Of a stretch of 64,000 bases of DNA, positions 41,506 through 50,709 are shown piece by piece. Each line of letters starts with the position of its first letter. The first letter of the stretch is position 1. Source of the stretch: Amycolatopsis lurida (GTDB lineage Bacteria > Actinomycetota > Actinomycetes > Mycobacteriales > Pseudonocardiaceae); NCBI RefSeq assembly GCF_900105055.1, contig NZ_FNTA01000004.1, forward strand, positions 5,797,501 to 5,861,500. Reading direction: 5' to 3'. The notes under the pieces were generated by a model. That model worked only from the letters and a program-made list of their open reading frames with translations. It did no database searches and had not been told where the DNA came from. The position numbers were made by a program, and so were the translations under genes.

Positions 41506-42447
41506 ATGACCGGCTCGATCCTGCAACACCCCGCAACGACCACGCTCCGCATCCCGGTGCGCGGCCCGTTCGACCTCGACAAGTCCATCCGCTTCCTGAC
41601 CGATTTCCCGCCCGCCTGCCGCGCGGACGCCGCCGCCGAGCCCGGCACCCTGCGCTTCGCTTTTCCCGCCGAAGCGGGCTGGGAGCACGTCGGTGCGGCC
41701 GTCAGACAGAGATCGCCCGGCTCGATCGAGGTGGAGGTCTTCGCCGAGGAGGGGCTCGCCGTCGAAGTCGGCGCCCAGGTCCGGCGGATCCTGTCGGTGG
41801 ACGTCGACGGCGTCGGCTTCGCCAAGATCGGCGCGGCGGATCCCGTGGTGCGCCGCCTCCAGCAGGCGCACCCCGGTCTGCGGCCGGTGCTGTTCCATTC
41901 GCCCTATGAAGCGGCCTGCTGGGCGATTCTGAGCCACCGTGCGCGGATGTCCCAGGCGGCCACGGTGAAACGACGGCTCGCCGAGGAGTTCGGCAGGCCG
42001 GTGGACGTCGGAGGGAAGGTCCTCAGGTCGTTCCCGGCGCCCGACGTACTGGCCGGGCCGGAGGCCGGGCGCGGCCTGCCGGCGGTGAAAGCCGAGCGGT
42101 TGCGCGCGGTGGCCAACGCCGCCAAGGACGGTCTGCTCGACGCCGCGTATCTGCGTGCGATGCGGGTGCCGGACGCGTTGCGCTGGTTGCAGCGCTTGCC
42201 GGGCATCGGCCCGTTCTCGGCACAGCTGATCCTGATCCGGGGCGCCGGGCATCCGGACGTCTTCCCCAGTGGCGAGCCCCGGTTGCAGGAGGCCATGCGG
42301 GCCGCGTACGACCTGCCGCTGGCGCCACCCGAGGAGTTGGAGGAGCTGTCCGCGGTGTGGCGGCCGTTCCGCAGCTGGGTGGCTTTCGCCCTGCGCAACA
42401 CCGGGGAGTTTCGCACGCGCGGGATCGGAGGTTCGATGACCGCCTGA
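41506..42447 (+). CDS. AlkA-like DNA-3-methyladenine glycosylase (HhH-GPD)
   Basis: The 313-residue protein has an N-terminal AlkA-type alpha/beta domain (about 10-115) and an HhH-GPD domain with the hairpin LPGIGPFSAQLILIRGAG (about 230). Residues after the hairpin read HPDVFPSGEPRLQEAM. At the position of the catalytic Asp of E. coli AlkA there is Glu-Pro, a variation also known in actinobacterial relatives. It probably removes alkylated bases in base excision repair, though activity is uncertain. AAGGAG precedes ATG 41506. Confidence 0.8.
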   Translation: MTGSILQHPATTTLRIPVRGPFDLDKSIRFLTDFPPACRADAAAEPGTLRFAFPAEAGWEHVGAAVRQRSPGSIEVEVFAEEGLAVEVGAQVRRILSVDVDGVGFAKIGAADPVVRRLQQAHPGLRPVLFHSPYEAACWAILSHRARMSQAATVKRRLAEEFGRPVDVGGKVLRSFPAPDVLAGPEAGRGLPAVKAERLRAVANAAKDGLLDAAYLRAMRVPDALRWLQRLPGIGPFSAQLILIRGAGHPDVFPSGEPRLQEAMRAAYDLPLAPPEELEELSAVWRPFRSWVAFALRNTGEFRTRGIGGSMTA

Positions 42448-42479
42448 CACGGGACATATCCGGCTTGTGGTGAGCTGAT

Positions 42480-43196
42480 GTGGTGAGCTCGTCTCCCGCC
42501 GAAACGGTTTCCGACATCGCCCAGTCCACCCCGCCCGGCACGATCACCCTGGTCACCGGTGGTCTCGCGCTGCTCGTGGTGCTCTCAGGCAGGCCTTGGC
42601 GGATCGCCCGCAACCTGATCACACTCGTCCACGAGGCGGGTCATGCGCTGGCGGCGGTGCTGGTCGGCCGTCGGCTGCAGGGCATCAAGCTGCACTCGGA
42701 CACCTCCGGCGTCACGGTCTCCCGTGGCAAACCGGAGGGCCCGGGGATGGCGTTCACCGCGCTGGCCGGGTACCCGGCGGCCGCCGTGCTCGGGCTGGTG
42801 TTCGCAGGACTGCTCTCGTCGGACCTGATCACCGTCGTGCTGATCATGATGGCGTTGATGCTGCTGGGTGTGCTGGTGATGGTGCGCAACACCTACGGCG
42901 TGTTCACCGTGGTCGCCAGCTCGGTGGTGCTCGGGCTGGTCGCGCTGGTGGCGCCCTCGTGGTTCCAGGCGATCTTCGTCTACCTGCTGACCTGGTTCCT
43001 GCTGTTCGGCGGTGTCCGGCCGGTGGTCGAGCTCCAGATCAAGCGGCGCCGGGGAGCGGCCCGGGATTCCGACGCCGATCAGCTCGGCAGGCTCACCGCG
43101 ATGCCCGCGGTGCTGTGGGTGCTGGTGATGGCCGTGCTGACGGTGAGCTGTCTCTTCGCGGGCGGGTTGTGGCTGCTGGAGCCGACCGTCGCCTGA
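42480..43196 (+). CDS. M50B-like membrane metallopeptidase
   Basis: The 238-residue protein has five or six membrane segments and the zinc motif HEAGH within LITLVHEAGHALAAVLVGR. This matches the M50B-like family of intramembrane proteases. No PDZ or CBS domain is present and the substrate is unknown. The start is GTG 42480, with little upstream signal. It lies 52 bp ahead of proA on the same strand. Confidence 0.82.
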   Translation: MVSSSPAETVSDIAQSTPPGTITLVTGGLALLVVLSGRPWRIARNLITLVHEAGHALAAVLVGRRLQGIKLHSDTSGVTVSRGKPEGPGMAFTALAGYPAAAVLGLVFAGLLSSDLITVVLIMMALMLLGVLVMVRNTYGVFTVVASSVVLGLVALVAPSWFQAIFVYLLTWFLLFGGVRPVVELQIKRRRGAARDSDADQLGRLTAMPAVLWVLVMAVLTVSCLFAGGLWLLEPTVA

Positions 43197-43248
43197 CCGG
43201 GGCGGTACGGCAGACTGATGGCTCGTTCCGCGCGGAAGGAGTCAGCAG

Positions 43249-44481
43249 ATGGACGAGGTCGCCAAGGCCGTCGAGGAATGCGCTCGATCGGCGAAACGGG
43301 CCGCGCCGTCACTGGCCGCCGCCACCGCGGAGGCGATCGACGCCGCGCTGAACGCCATGGCGGACAAGCTCGTCGAGCACGCCGACGTCGTGCTCGAAGC
43401 GAACCAGGCCGACATCGTCAAGGCACGCGAGGACGGCATGAGCGCGGGCCTGCTCGACAGGCTCACCATCACCCCCGAGCGGCTGACCGGCATGGCCGAA
43501 CAGCTCCGTCTCCTGGCGGGCGCGCCGCATCAGGAGCGGTCCGTCGATGTGTCCACTTTGGACGGAGGGCTGCGGCTGGTGGAGCGTCGCCGCCCCGTCG
43601 GCGTGATCGGTGCGAACTACGAGGCGCGCCCGAACGTCACGGTGGACGTCGCCTCGCAGCTGGTGAAGTCGCGCAACGGTGGCGTGCTCCGCACGGGTTC
43701 CGCCGCGCTCGGCTCGGCCCAGCGCCTGCGCGAAACCGTGATCGCCCCCGCGCTCGCCGAGGCGGGCATCGACCCGGACGTCATCCAGCTGGTGCCGCGC
43801 GCCGAGCGTGAAGCGGCTTCCGCGCTGGTCCGTTTCCCCACGCTCGTGCCGCTGGTCATCCTGCGCGGCAGCGGCGACAGCACCCGGGCGCTGGCCACCG
43901 AGGCGGCCGTCCACGGTGTCCGGACGCTGGCCCACGCCGACGGCGGCGGCGTGCTGTACGTCGACGAAGCGGCCGACACCGACAAGGTGCGCGACCTGGT
44001 CTTCACCAGCCTCGACCGGCTCGGCGTCTGCAACCGGCTGAACCTGCTGCTGATCCACGAGGACGCCCACGACCGCGTCTGGCCCGGCATCTCCGGCGCG
44101 CTGGCCGAACGCGGCGTCACGCCCTCGCTCGCCCCGCACGAGCACGCCATCGGCTACGAATGGGCGCTCGACTCGGACCGCGAAGCGACCGTCACCGTCG
44201 CGAAGGTCTCCGGCCTCCCCGAAGCGGCGGAGATCGCCAACGAACGGACCTCCGGCCTGGCCGCCGGCATCGCGACCGAAAGCAGCGAAGCGGCCGACGC
44301 GTTCTTCGACGCGTACACCGGCACCGGCGTCTTCTGGAACGCCCCGACCCGGCTGCTCGACGGCTTCAAGCTCCTCGCCGTCCCCGAGACCGGCATCAAC
44401 CTGGACAAGGTCCCCGGCCCGCGTGGTCCGGTCACCTACACCGACCTCTACGTGCGGCAGTACGCGGTGCTGCCCGCCTGA
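43249..44481 (+). CDS. proA: Glutamate-5-semialdehyde dehydrogenase (gamma-glutamyl phosphate reductase)
   Basis: The 410-residue enzyme has hallmark ProA stretches: ERRRPVGVIGANYEARPNVT, LRTGSAALGSAQRL, LVILRGSGDSTRAL, catalytic Cys in LGVCNRLNLLLIHEDAH, and GTGVFWNAPTRLLDGF. It reduces gamma-glutamyl phosphate with NADPH in the second step of proline synthesis. proB is not adjacent. Relative to E. coli ProA, ANYEARPNVT replaces IYEARPNVT-type and GGK is absent, typical of the distant actinobacterial group. AAGGAG precedes the ATG. Confidence 0.93.
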   Translation: MDEVAKAVEECARSAKRAAPSLAAATAEAIDAALNAMADKLVEHADVVLEANQADIVKAREDGMSAGLLDRLTITPERLTGMAEQLRLLAGAPHQERSVDVSTLDGGLRLVERRRPVGVIGANYEARPNVTVDVASQLVKSRNGGVLRTGSAALGSAQRLRETVIAPALAEAGIDPDVIQLVPRAEREAASALVRFPTLVPLVILRGSGDSTRALATEAAVHGVRTLAHADGGGVLYVDEAADTDKVRDLVFTSLDRLGVCNRLNLLLIHEDAHDRVWPGISGALAERGVTPSLAPHEHAIGYEWALDSDREATVTVAKVSGLPEAAEIANERTSGLAAGIATESSEAADAFFDAYTGTGVFWNAPTRLLDGFKLLAVPETGINLDKVPGPRGPVTYTDLYVRQYAVLPA

Positions 44482-44505
44482 CCTCACGACCCCCTGGACT
44501 GAACC

Positions 44506-44652
44506 GGGAGTTTCGCGTGACCGGGCGGACGGCACACGTGATCAGACGGACGACACGCGTGACTGGACGGACGACACGCGTCGGCGGCCGGGGCCGCCGA
44601 GAGCCGTCCGCCTGATCACGTGTGCCGTCCCTCCAGTCACGCGAAATCTCCC
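44506..44652. terminator. Large imperfect palindrome with 21-bp tandem repeats
   Basis: Outer arms about 44506-44550 and 44604-44652 are roughly 90 percent complementary. Inside the left half are three tandem 21-bp units (44517-44537, 44538-44558, 44559-44579), each starting GTGA and containing CGGACG.CAC, followed by a GC-rich inner hairpin near 44581-44602. It separates convergent proA and the cyclase gene and probably ends both transcripts. Confidence 0.7.
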
Positions 44653-44728
44653 GATCGCAGGTCGGCACTGACCCGAATCGCCGCACGGCCACTGCGGTAG
44701 CAAAGGTCCCTTGCTCTTCCGGCAGGGA

Positions 44729-45874
44729 TCAGCGACGGCGACGCTTCGATCTAGGCCCGGGCGGCACCGAGTCCGCGGTGGCGTCCTCGACCTCGTCCGA
44801 TGCGGGCGTCGGGTCCGGAGCGGGGGCGGCCAGCCCCAGCATCTCCGCGGCGAGCTGTTGCGAAGAGGCGAACATGCCCGAAGGCCGGTCCCGCGCCCGG
44901 CGCAGGGACGAAGGCCGCAGCCGGTTGTAGCCGCGCACCGACACCGGCCGCCGCGACCGGATCTCGTACTGCGGGAAGCCCGAAAGCTCGCCGGCGAGTT
45001 CCTTGTCGACCAGGATGGTCCCCGGCCGCGCGGTCGAGGTGAGGCGGGCGGCGAGGTTCACCACCGAGCCGTAGACGTCGCCGAACCGGCTGAGGATCCG
45101 GCCCGAAGCCAGCCCGGCGCGTACTGAGGGCAGGGTCTCGTCGGCGTCGGCGCGTTCGGAGAGGGCGAGGGCGATCTCGGCCCCGTCGACGGCGGAATCG
45201 GCGACGAACAGGACCTCGTCGCCGATCATCTTCACGATCCGCCCGTGGTGATCCGCGACCACCTCGGTGGCGACGGATTCGAACCGGTCGAGGATGTCGG
45301 TCAGCTCTTCTTCGTCGACCTGCCTGGTCAGCCGGGTGTAGCCGACCATGTCGACGAAGCCGACCACTTCGGTCCTCGCTTCGAGGTCTTCCTCCGGCAT
45401 GGCCAGCGCCCGGCCCGCGTAGGCGGCCAGGTGGCGGCGCCAGACGAATTCCTGCACCTTCTCCAGTTCGGGCAGCAGCCGCTCGACGAGCCGCCCGATC
45501 TGGCGTTCGCTGCTGCCGATCTCCTTGTTCTCGGTGATCATCGTCCACAGCATGTGGACCTGCCATTCCGCGAGGCGCGAAAGGTGCTGGCCCAGCGCGC
45601 GTGTCACGGCCAGTTCGATGCTCGGGTCGATCAGCCCCGAGTTCATCAGCTGATCGGCCGTGCGGATCGCTTCGATGTCGGCGTCGGTGAAGACGACCTC
45701 GTCGTCGTCGACCGTCGCGAAGCCCAGCGCACGCCAAAGGCGCCGAGAGCGTTCTTCGGGAACGCCTGCCTTCTCGGCGACTTCGAGCCGGGTGTACTTG
45801 CGCCTACCACCGAGCAGGATCCGTTCGAGGCGCTGTTGCAGCGCGTCGGGCGAGATCTCGCCGGGTTCGGGCAT
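44729..45874 (-). CDS. Class III adenylate/guanylate cyclase
   Basis: The 381-residue soluble protein has a helical N-terminal regulatory region (about 1-165) that includes a winged-helix-like stretch RKYTRLEVAEKAGVPEERSRRL, then a class III catalytic domain (about 170-290). VGFVDMVGYTRLTRQV gives metal-binding Asp and MIGDEVLFVADSAV the second Asp. The C-terminal 50 residues are Pro/Ser/Arg-rich and disordered. It likely makes cAMP and works as a dimer. It is translationally coupled to the stress-protein gene upstream. Confidence 0.85.
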   Translation of the reverse strand: MPEPGEISPDALQQRLERILLGGRRKYTRLEVAEKAGVPEERSRRLWRALGFATVDDDEVVFTDADIEAIRTADQLMNSGLIDPSIELAVTRALGQHLSRLAEWQVHMLWTMITENKEIGSSERQIGRLVERLLPELEKVQEFVWRRHLAAYAGRALAMPEEDLEARTEVVGFVDMVGYTRLTRQVDEEELTDILDRFESVATEVVADHHGRIVKMIGDEVLFVADSAVDGAEIALALSERADADETLPSVRAGLASGRILSRFGDVYGSVVNLAARLTSTARPGTILVDKELAGELSGFPQYEIRSRRPVSVRGYNRLRPSSLRRARDRPSGMFASSQQLAAEMLGLAAPAPDPTPASDEVEDATADSVPPGPRSKRRRR

Positions 45875-46323
45875 CAGGTGGTGTGGACGATGAGCACGTC
45901 CACCCCGGACTTCCGCGCGACCTCGGACGGCACGGAGCCCAGGATGCGGCCGGCGAGCGTGTTCAGCCCGCGGTTGCCGACCACCAGCAGATCCGCGGAG
46001 CGCTCGGAGACGACCTTGCGCAGCGAGTCGACCGGGTCGCCGACGACCGCGGCGGTCTCGATCGTCTTCGCGCCGGCCTTCGCCGCCCGGTCACGGGCGG
46101 ACAGGAGGGTGTCCTCGGCCGGGGCCGAGCCCACGACCTGGTACGCCTCGTCACCGAGAACGTCCTGTGCCTTCTCCACGTCGCCCTTGTTGGCGGGGTA
46201 GTAGGCGCACACGATGACCAGGGTCGCTCCGGAATCCCCGGCGACACCCGCCGCCCGGTCCACCGCGGCGAACGAGGAATCCGATCCGTCCGTGCCCACG
46301 ACCACGGTCCGATATGCAGCCAT
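45874..46323 (-). CDS. Universal stress protein (UspA family)
   Basis: The 149-residue protein has a single Usp domain starting YRTVVVGTDGSDSSFAAV and ending with the ATP-loop LLVVGNRGLNTLAGRILGSV. The G-2x-G-9x-G-S/T arrangement suggests ATP binding. GGAGG lies upstream of ATG 46323. It overlaps the cyclase gene and is first in the pair, so cAMP signalling and stress response may be linked. Confidence 0.9.
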   Translation of the reverse strand: MAAYRTVVVGTDGSDSSFAAVDRAAGVAGDSGATLVIVCAYYPANKGDVEKAQDVLGDEAYQVVGSAPAEDTLLSARDRAAKAGAKTIETAAVVGDPVDSLRKVVSERSADLLVVGNRGLNTLAGRILGSVPSEVARKSGVDVLIVHTT

Positions 46324-46428
46324 CCGCAACCTCCACCGATCTGACAGCCCGCACCTGCGCGCGAGCAGCGACGATAACCGCTAGTCGGCGGCCTCGCAGG
46401 CCGCCGTGAGCACGGTCGGGTGAAAAGG

Positions 46429-47565
46429 TTACTCGCCAGTCGGTTTCTGCGCTGCCGCAGGTCGCGGTGAAGGCTTCGCGCCGGATGTGGCCTTCGGCAC
46501 ATCGGCCGTCCGGAGCTGCACGGTGGCTTCCGAGTCGGGTGACGGCTTCGCCTTCAGGTCCGCCGGGACATGCGGTTCGTCGCCGAGCACGTGGGTCGCC
46601 TCGGCGAGCGCGTTCCGCGCGGTGCGGACCTGCTCGGCCAGGCTGGAGCGCACCTTGCGGAGCGCTTCGACCCGTTCGGTGGCCTGTGTGATCCGCCGGT
46701 TGGACTCTTCGGTGGCCTGCCGGACGCGGCGGCGTGCCTCGTCGGCCGCCTCGGCGAGCCGGGCGTTGGCCTCGGTGATCGAGTCCTGCTTGCGCTTGTT
46801 GGCGTCGGCGACGGACTCGCGCTGACGGCGCTCGATGTCGGCCTTGGCCGCCGTCTCCTCTTCGAGCACCTTCGCGCGGATGGCGGCGGCGTCCTCGGTG
46901 GCCTCGCGGACACGACGGGCGGCTTCGGCCTTGCTCGCGGCCTCCTGCTCGGCCAGCGCGTGCATGGCCTCGGTGCGCCGCGACGCCATCGCGATCTCGA
47001 AGTCCTCTTCGACCTGCGTGCGGCGCTGCTGCGACTCGGCGTCGAGCTTGTCTCGCTCGGCCTTCGCCTTGTCGGTGATGTCCTTCGCCTCGGCGCGCGC
47101 CTTTTCGAGCACACCGCGGTGCTCGGCCTCCATCTCCTTGCGACGGAGGTCGAGCTCGTTGAGCAACTGCTCGTAGCGGGCCCGCATGGCGCTCGCGTCG
47201 GTCTCCGCCTTGGCACGGATGTGCCCGGCTTCGGCTTCCGCGCGCGCCTTGGTGTCGGCGGCCTCGTCCTGCGCGAGCCGCAACATGCGCTGCAGGCGCT
47301 CGGAAAGGCCTTCGACACTCGTCGGCGGCTGGGCGAGCCGGTCGACCTGCCCGCGCAGGTCCGCGATCTCGCCGCGTGCGATCTCCAGCTGCCGTGCCAG
47401 GTCGCCCGCCTGCCCGATGGCGGCATCGCGATCGGCGGTGAGCATCTTCAGATCGGCGTCCAGCCGTTCGAGATGTTCGTCGACCTGCGCACGGCTGTAA
47501 CCGCGCTTCGCCACGTCGAAGCCGGCTCCCAGCGGCACTAGCTCCCGTTCCTCGCCAAGGCTCAT
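46429..47565 (-). CDS. DivIVA/FilP-like coiled-coil cytoskeletal protein
   Basis: The 378-residue protein starts with a DivIVA-type N-terminus (FDVAKRGYSRAQVDEHLERL), then a nearly continuous Glu/Ala/Arg-rich coiled coil (about 30-320), then a Pro/Ser/Lys-rich tail. It resembles the Scy/FilP-type polarity and filament proteins of actinomycetes. There is no membrane segment. It probably assembles at cell poles or as cytoskeletal filaments. ATG 47565 begins the match. Confidence 0.75.
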   Translation of the reverse strand: MSLGEERELVPLGAGFDVAKRGYSRAQVDEHLERLDADLKMLTADRDAAIGQAGDLARQLEIARGEIADLRGQVDRLAQPPTSVEGLSERLQRMLRLAQDEAADTKARAEAEAGHIRAKAETDASAMRARYEQLLNELDLRRKEMEAEHRGVLEKARAEAKDITDKAKAERDKLDAESQQRRTQVEEDFEIAMASRRTEAMHALAEQEAASKAEAARRVREATEDAAAIRAKVLEEETAAKADIERRQRESVADANKRKQDSITEANARLAEAADEARRRVRQATEESNRRITQATERVEALRKVRSSLAEQVRTARNALAEATHVLGDEPHVPADLKAKPSPDSEATVQLRTADVPKATSGAKPSPRPAAAQKPTGE

Positions 47566-47642
47566 CCTTCTACCGTAGTCGAGCTGGAGTCACGGAAGGG
47601 TGAGCACCCACGCAACGCGCGGCGAAAGCACGTTCCGGCGCG

Positions 47643-48983
47643 CTAAACGTTCCGGAAGGCGTTGATCCCGTCGATGTGCTTTTCGCGCAGCTCGTGGTTC
47701 CGGACACCCAGACCTTCTTCCGGCGCAAGGGCGAGCACGCCGACCTTGCCCTGATGCGCGTTGCGGTGGACGTCCAGCGCGGCTTGCCCGGTCTCCTCGA
47801 GCGAGTAGGTCTTCGACAGCGTCGGGTGGATCAGACCTTTCGCGATGAGCCGGTTCGCTTCCCACGATTCGCGGTAGTTGGCGAAGTGGCTGCCGATGAT
47901 CCGCTTCAGGTTCATCCACAGGTAGCGGTTGTCGAACTGGTGCATGTAGCCCGAAGTCGACGCGCACGTGACGATCGTGCCGCCCTTGCGCGCGGCGTAG
48001 ACGGACGCGCCGAAGGTTTCGCGCCCCGGGTGCTCGAAGACGATGTCCGGGTCTTCGCCGCCGGTCAGCTCGCGGATCTTCTTGCCGAACCGCTGCCACT
48101 CCTTCGGGTCCTGGTTGTGCTCGTCCTTCCAGAACTTGTAGCCCTCGGCGTTCCGGTCGATGATCAGCTCCGCGCCGAGCTTCCGGCAGATCTCCGCCTT
48201 TTCGGGGCTGGAGACCACGCACACCGGGATCGCGCCGCCGTTGAGCGCGTACTGCGTCGCGTAGGAGCCGAGGCCGCCCGAAGCACCCCAGATCAGCACG
48301 ACGTCGCCCTGCTTCATGTCGGCGCCGTTGCGCGAGACGAGCTGGCGGTAGGCCGTGGAGTTCACCAGACCGGGGGAGGCGGCCTCCTCCCAGGTGAGGT
48401 GGCCCGGCTTCGGCATCAGCTGGTTCGCCTTCACGAGCGCGATCTCCGCGAGCCCGCCGAAGTTCGTCTCGAAGCCCCAGATCCGCTGCTCGGTGTCGAG
48501 CATCGTGTCGTTGTGCCCGTCCGGGCCCTCGAGTTCGACGTTGAGGCAGTGCGCGACGACCTCGTCGCCCGGCTTCCAGTTGTGCACGCCGGGCCCGGTG
48601 CGCAGCACGACGCCGGACAGGTCCGAGCCGACGACGTGATAGGGCAGGTCGTGGCGCTTCGACAGCGGCGAAAGGCGCCCGTAGCGCTCCAGGAACTTGA
48701 ACGTCGAGACCGGTTCGAAGATGGAGGTCCAGACGGTGTTGTAGTTGATCGCGCTCGCCATGACCGCGACCAGCGCCTCACCGGGGCCGAGTTCCGGCGT
48801 CGGGACCTCGTCGACGTGCAGCGACTTGCGCGGGTCCTTGTCCCGGCTTTCGAGGCCTTCGAACATGCCGGCCTCGTCCTTGTGCACGGTCACCCCGCGA
48901 TAGGACTCCGGCACGTCGAGCGACGCCACGGCGCCGAGGTCATCGTTCAGAATGGCCTGCTGGATCTCGCCGAGCTGCGACAT
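47643..48983 (-). CDS. ccr: Crotonyl-CoA carboxylase/reductase
   Basis: The 446-residue protein matches Ccr along its length: VMASAINYNTVWTSIFEPVS, LPYHVVGSDLSGVVLRTGPG, NDTMLDTEQRIWGFETNFGG, VLIWGASGGLGSYATQYALN and FEHPGRETFGASVYAARKGG. It is an MDR-fold enzyme that carboxylates crotonyl-CoA with NADPH to ethylmalonyl-CoA. The product feeds the ethylmalonyl-CoA pathway or polyketide extender units. No other pathway mutases are adjacent, but methylmalonyl-CoA genes follow within 4 kb. Confidence 0.95.
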   Translation of the reverse strand: MSQLGEIQQAILNDDLGAVASLDVPESYRGVTVHKDEAGMFEGLESRDKDPRKSLHVDEVPTPELGPGEALVAVMASAINYNTVWTSIFEPVSTFKFLERYGRLSPLSKRHDLPYHVVGSDLSGVVLRTGPGVHNWKPGDEVVAHCLNVELEGPDGHNDTMLDTEQRIWGFETNFGGLAEIALVKANQLMPKPGHLTWEEAASPGLVNSTAYRQLVSRNGADMKQGDVVLIWGASGGLGSYATQYALNGGAIPVCVVSSPEKAEICRKLGAELIIDRNAEGYKFWKDEHNQDPKEWQRFGKKIRELTGGEDPDIVFEHPGRETFGASVYAARKGGTIVTCASTSGYMHQFDNRYLWMNLKRIIGSHFANYRESWEANRLIAKGLIHPTLSKTYSLEETGQAALDVHRNAHQGKVGVLALAPEEGLGVRNHELREKHIDGINAFRNV

Positions 48984-49186
48984 CGGAACCTCCGCGAATG
49001 GGGGGACGGCGTGGTTCGCCCAAATTACTCATGGGTAACCAGGTCCACAACTGTACGAGACGTGGAGCACGTACACATCCCGAAGCGTTATCGACCGGTC
49101 TTGACCGGCCGGCCAACCAAGCGCACCATGGGCGGTGGAGATCTCTCCGACCTGCAGGTTCAGCCGATTCTCGGAGGTGAGCACGC

Positions 49187-49555
49187 ATGAACGAACCCAC
49201 GACGCGCCCTTGGACCCGTCCCCATGACTGGGCGGAGGTGGTCATCGGTGTCGTGGTCGCGCTTTCACCCCTCTGGATGACCACGGACAACACCGCCATG
49301 TGGACGCTCGTCATCCTCGGCGCGCTGATCGCCCTCGACGGTCTCGCGTCGCTCGCGATGCCTGGCATGGTCTACGGCGAAGGCATTCAGATCGTCCTGG
49401 GCGCGCTGTTGTTCATTTCGCCCTGGGTGATGGGATACGCCGACTTCATGGGCGCGTCCTGGACCGCTTGGATCGGCGGCGTCCTGACCGTGGTGGCCGG
49501 GGCGGCGGCGATGCCGATCGCCCAGGCGACGCACCGGACGGCGGGACAGCACTGA
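49187..49555 (+). CDS. SPW-repeat membrane protein
   Basis: The 122-residue protein has four hydrophobic segments arranged as two SPW repeats, marked by VVVALSPLWM and LLFISPWVMGY. The family is common in actinobacteria and of unknown function. The start is ATG 49187 after GGAGG. A TetR gene follows by 16 bp and is likely cotranscribed. Confidence 0.82.
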   Translation: MNEPTTRPWTRPHDWAEVVIGVVVALSPLWMTTDNTAMWTLVILGALIALDGLASLAMPGMVYGEGIQIVLGALLFISPWVMGYADFMGASWTAWIGGVLTVVAGAAAMPIAQATHRTAGQH

Positions 49556-49571
49556 CCCAGGAGGAAACGGC

Positions 49572-50135
49572 GTGAAAGAGGATTCGGCGAAACAGCGCAT
49601 CCTGCGAGCCGCGGAGGCGCTCTTCGCCGAATCCGGTTTCGACGCCACGCCCACTTCGCGGATCGCGGAGCGGGCGGGCGTGCCGAAAGGCCTGGTGCAC
49701 TACTACTTCCGGCGTAAGTCGGATCTGCTGGCCGCGCTGGTCGCCGAACTACCCGACGCCCGGATCGAACCGGCCGTCGTGGTCGTCCCCGGCGATCTCG
49801 CGGGCAGTCTTCGCGGCCTCGTCGTCGAACTCGACAGGCGGTTCAACCGGTCCTTGGCGCTGTCGCACCTGTTGTGGCGCGAGGCCGACACGCACCGCGC
49901 GGTCCGCGACGCGCTGGCCGAACGTTTCCAGCAACTCGTCCGGCAGGTGAAGGCCGTGATCGTCGCCGCGACGGGCGGCAAGGTCGCGCTCGCCGACGTC
50001 GATTCGGCGTCGGGACTACTCGCGCGGGCGGTCAGCCACCGCCACGCGACAGCGCGGCACTCCGAGGACGGGGACCCCGCCGAGATCGACCGCGAGGTCC
50101 TCTTCATCGCCTCCGCGTTGACGCGGGATCAGTGA
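49572..50135 (+). CDS. TetR-family regulator
   Basis: The 187-residue protein has an N-terminal helix-turn-helix (ILRAAEALFAESGFDATPTS, then AERAGVPKGLVHYYFRRKSDL) and a helical effector domain. GTG-rich codon use and AGGAGG upstream support ATG-like start 49572. It overlaps the convergent epimerase gene by 7 bp and follows the SPW gene, which it may control. The ligand is unknown. Confidence 0.85.
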   Translation: MKEDSAKQRILRAAEALFAESGFDATPTSRIAERAGVPKGLVHYYFRRKSDLLAALVAELPDARIEPAVVVVPGDLAGSLRGLVVELDRRFNRSLALSHLLWREADTHRAVRDALAERFQQLVRQVKAVIVAATGGKVALADVDSASGLLARAVSHRHATARHSEDGDPAEIDREVLFIASALTRDQ

Positions 50136-50578
50136 CCGTCCTTCGCGGGCTCCACCAGTTCGACGAGCACACCGCCGGCGTCCTTGGGGTGCACGAAGTT
50201 CACCCGGCTGTCGGACGTACCGCGCTTCGCCTCGTCGTAGAGCAGCCGCAGTCCCTGTGCGCGCAGCGCCGCGGCGGCCGCGTCCACATCGGACACTCGA
50301 TACGCCAGCTGCTGCAGCCCGGGGCCGCTCTTCGCGAGGAACTTGCCGATCGCGGAATCCTCCCGCAGCGGCGCCAGGAGCTGGATCGCGGTCTCGGTCC
50401 CCGCGGTGCCCGGCGCGCGCAGCATCGCCTCGCGGACGCCCTGCTCCTCGTTGACCTCCTCGTGCGCGACCTCCAGGCCGAAATGCTCGGCGTGGAAGGC
50501 GATCGCGGCGTCGAGGTCGGGTACCGCGATGCCGACGTGGTCGATGGCCGTCACGAACGGTTTCAGCGCCTGGTTCAT
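50129..50578 (-). CDS. mce: Methylmalonyl-CoA epimerase
   Basis: The 149-residue vicinal-oxygen-chelate protein starts FVTAIDHVGIAVPDLDAAI with the metal His, has the second His/Gln region GLQQLAYRVSDVD and the final Glu in GVLVELVEP, as in MCEE-type epimerases. It interconverts (2R)- and (2S)-methylmalonyl-CoA with cobalt or another divalent ion. The MeaB gene 1.3 kb away strengthens the call. Confidence 0.92.
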   Translation of the reverse strand: MNQALKPFVTAIDHVGIAVPDLDAAIAFHAEHFGLEVAHEEVNEEQGVREAMLRAPGTAGTETAIQLLAPLREDSAIGKFLAKSGPGLQQLAYRVSDVDAAAAALRAQGLRLLYDEAKRGTSDSRVNFVHPKDAGGVLVELVEPAKDGH

Positions 50579-50709
50579 GCAGAGCAGGATAGGTGTGCGG
50601 GCGGGCGGACCGGCGTGCGCCGCCTCACACTGGCTCCATCAAGAGACCCGCGACCCGGGTATGGTCGCGAAGACCCCCTTTGCCCTTGCGCCGATGCTTG
50701 GAGGACGCC

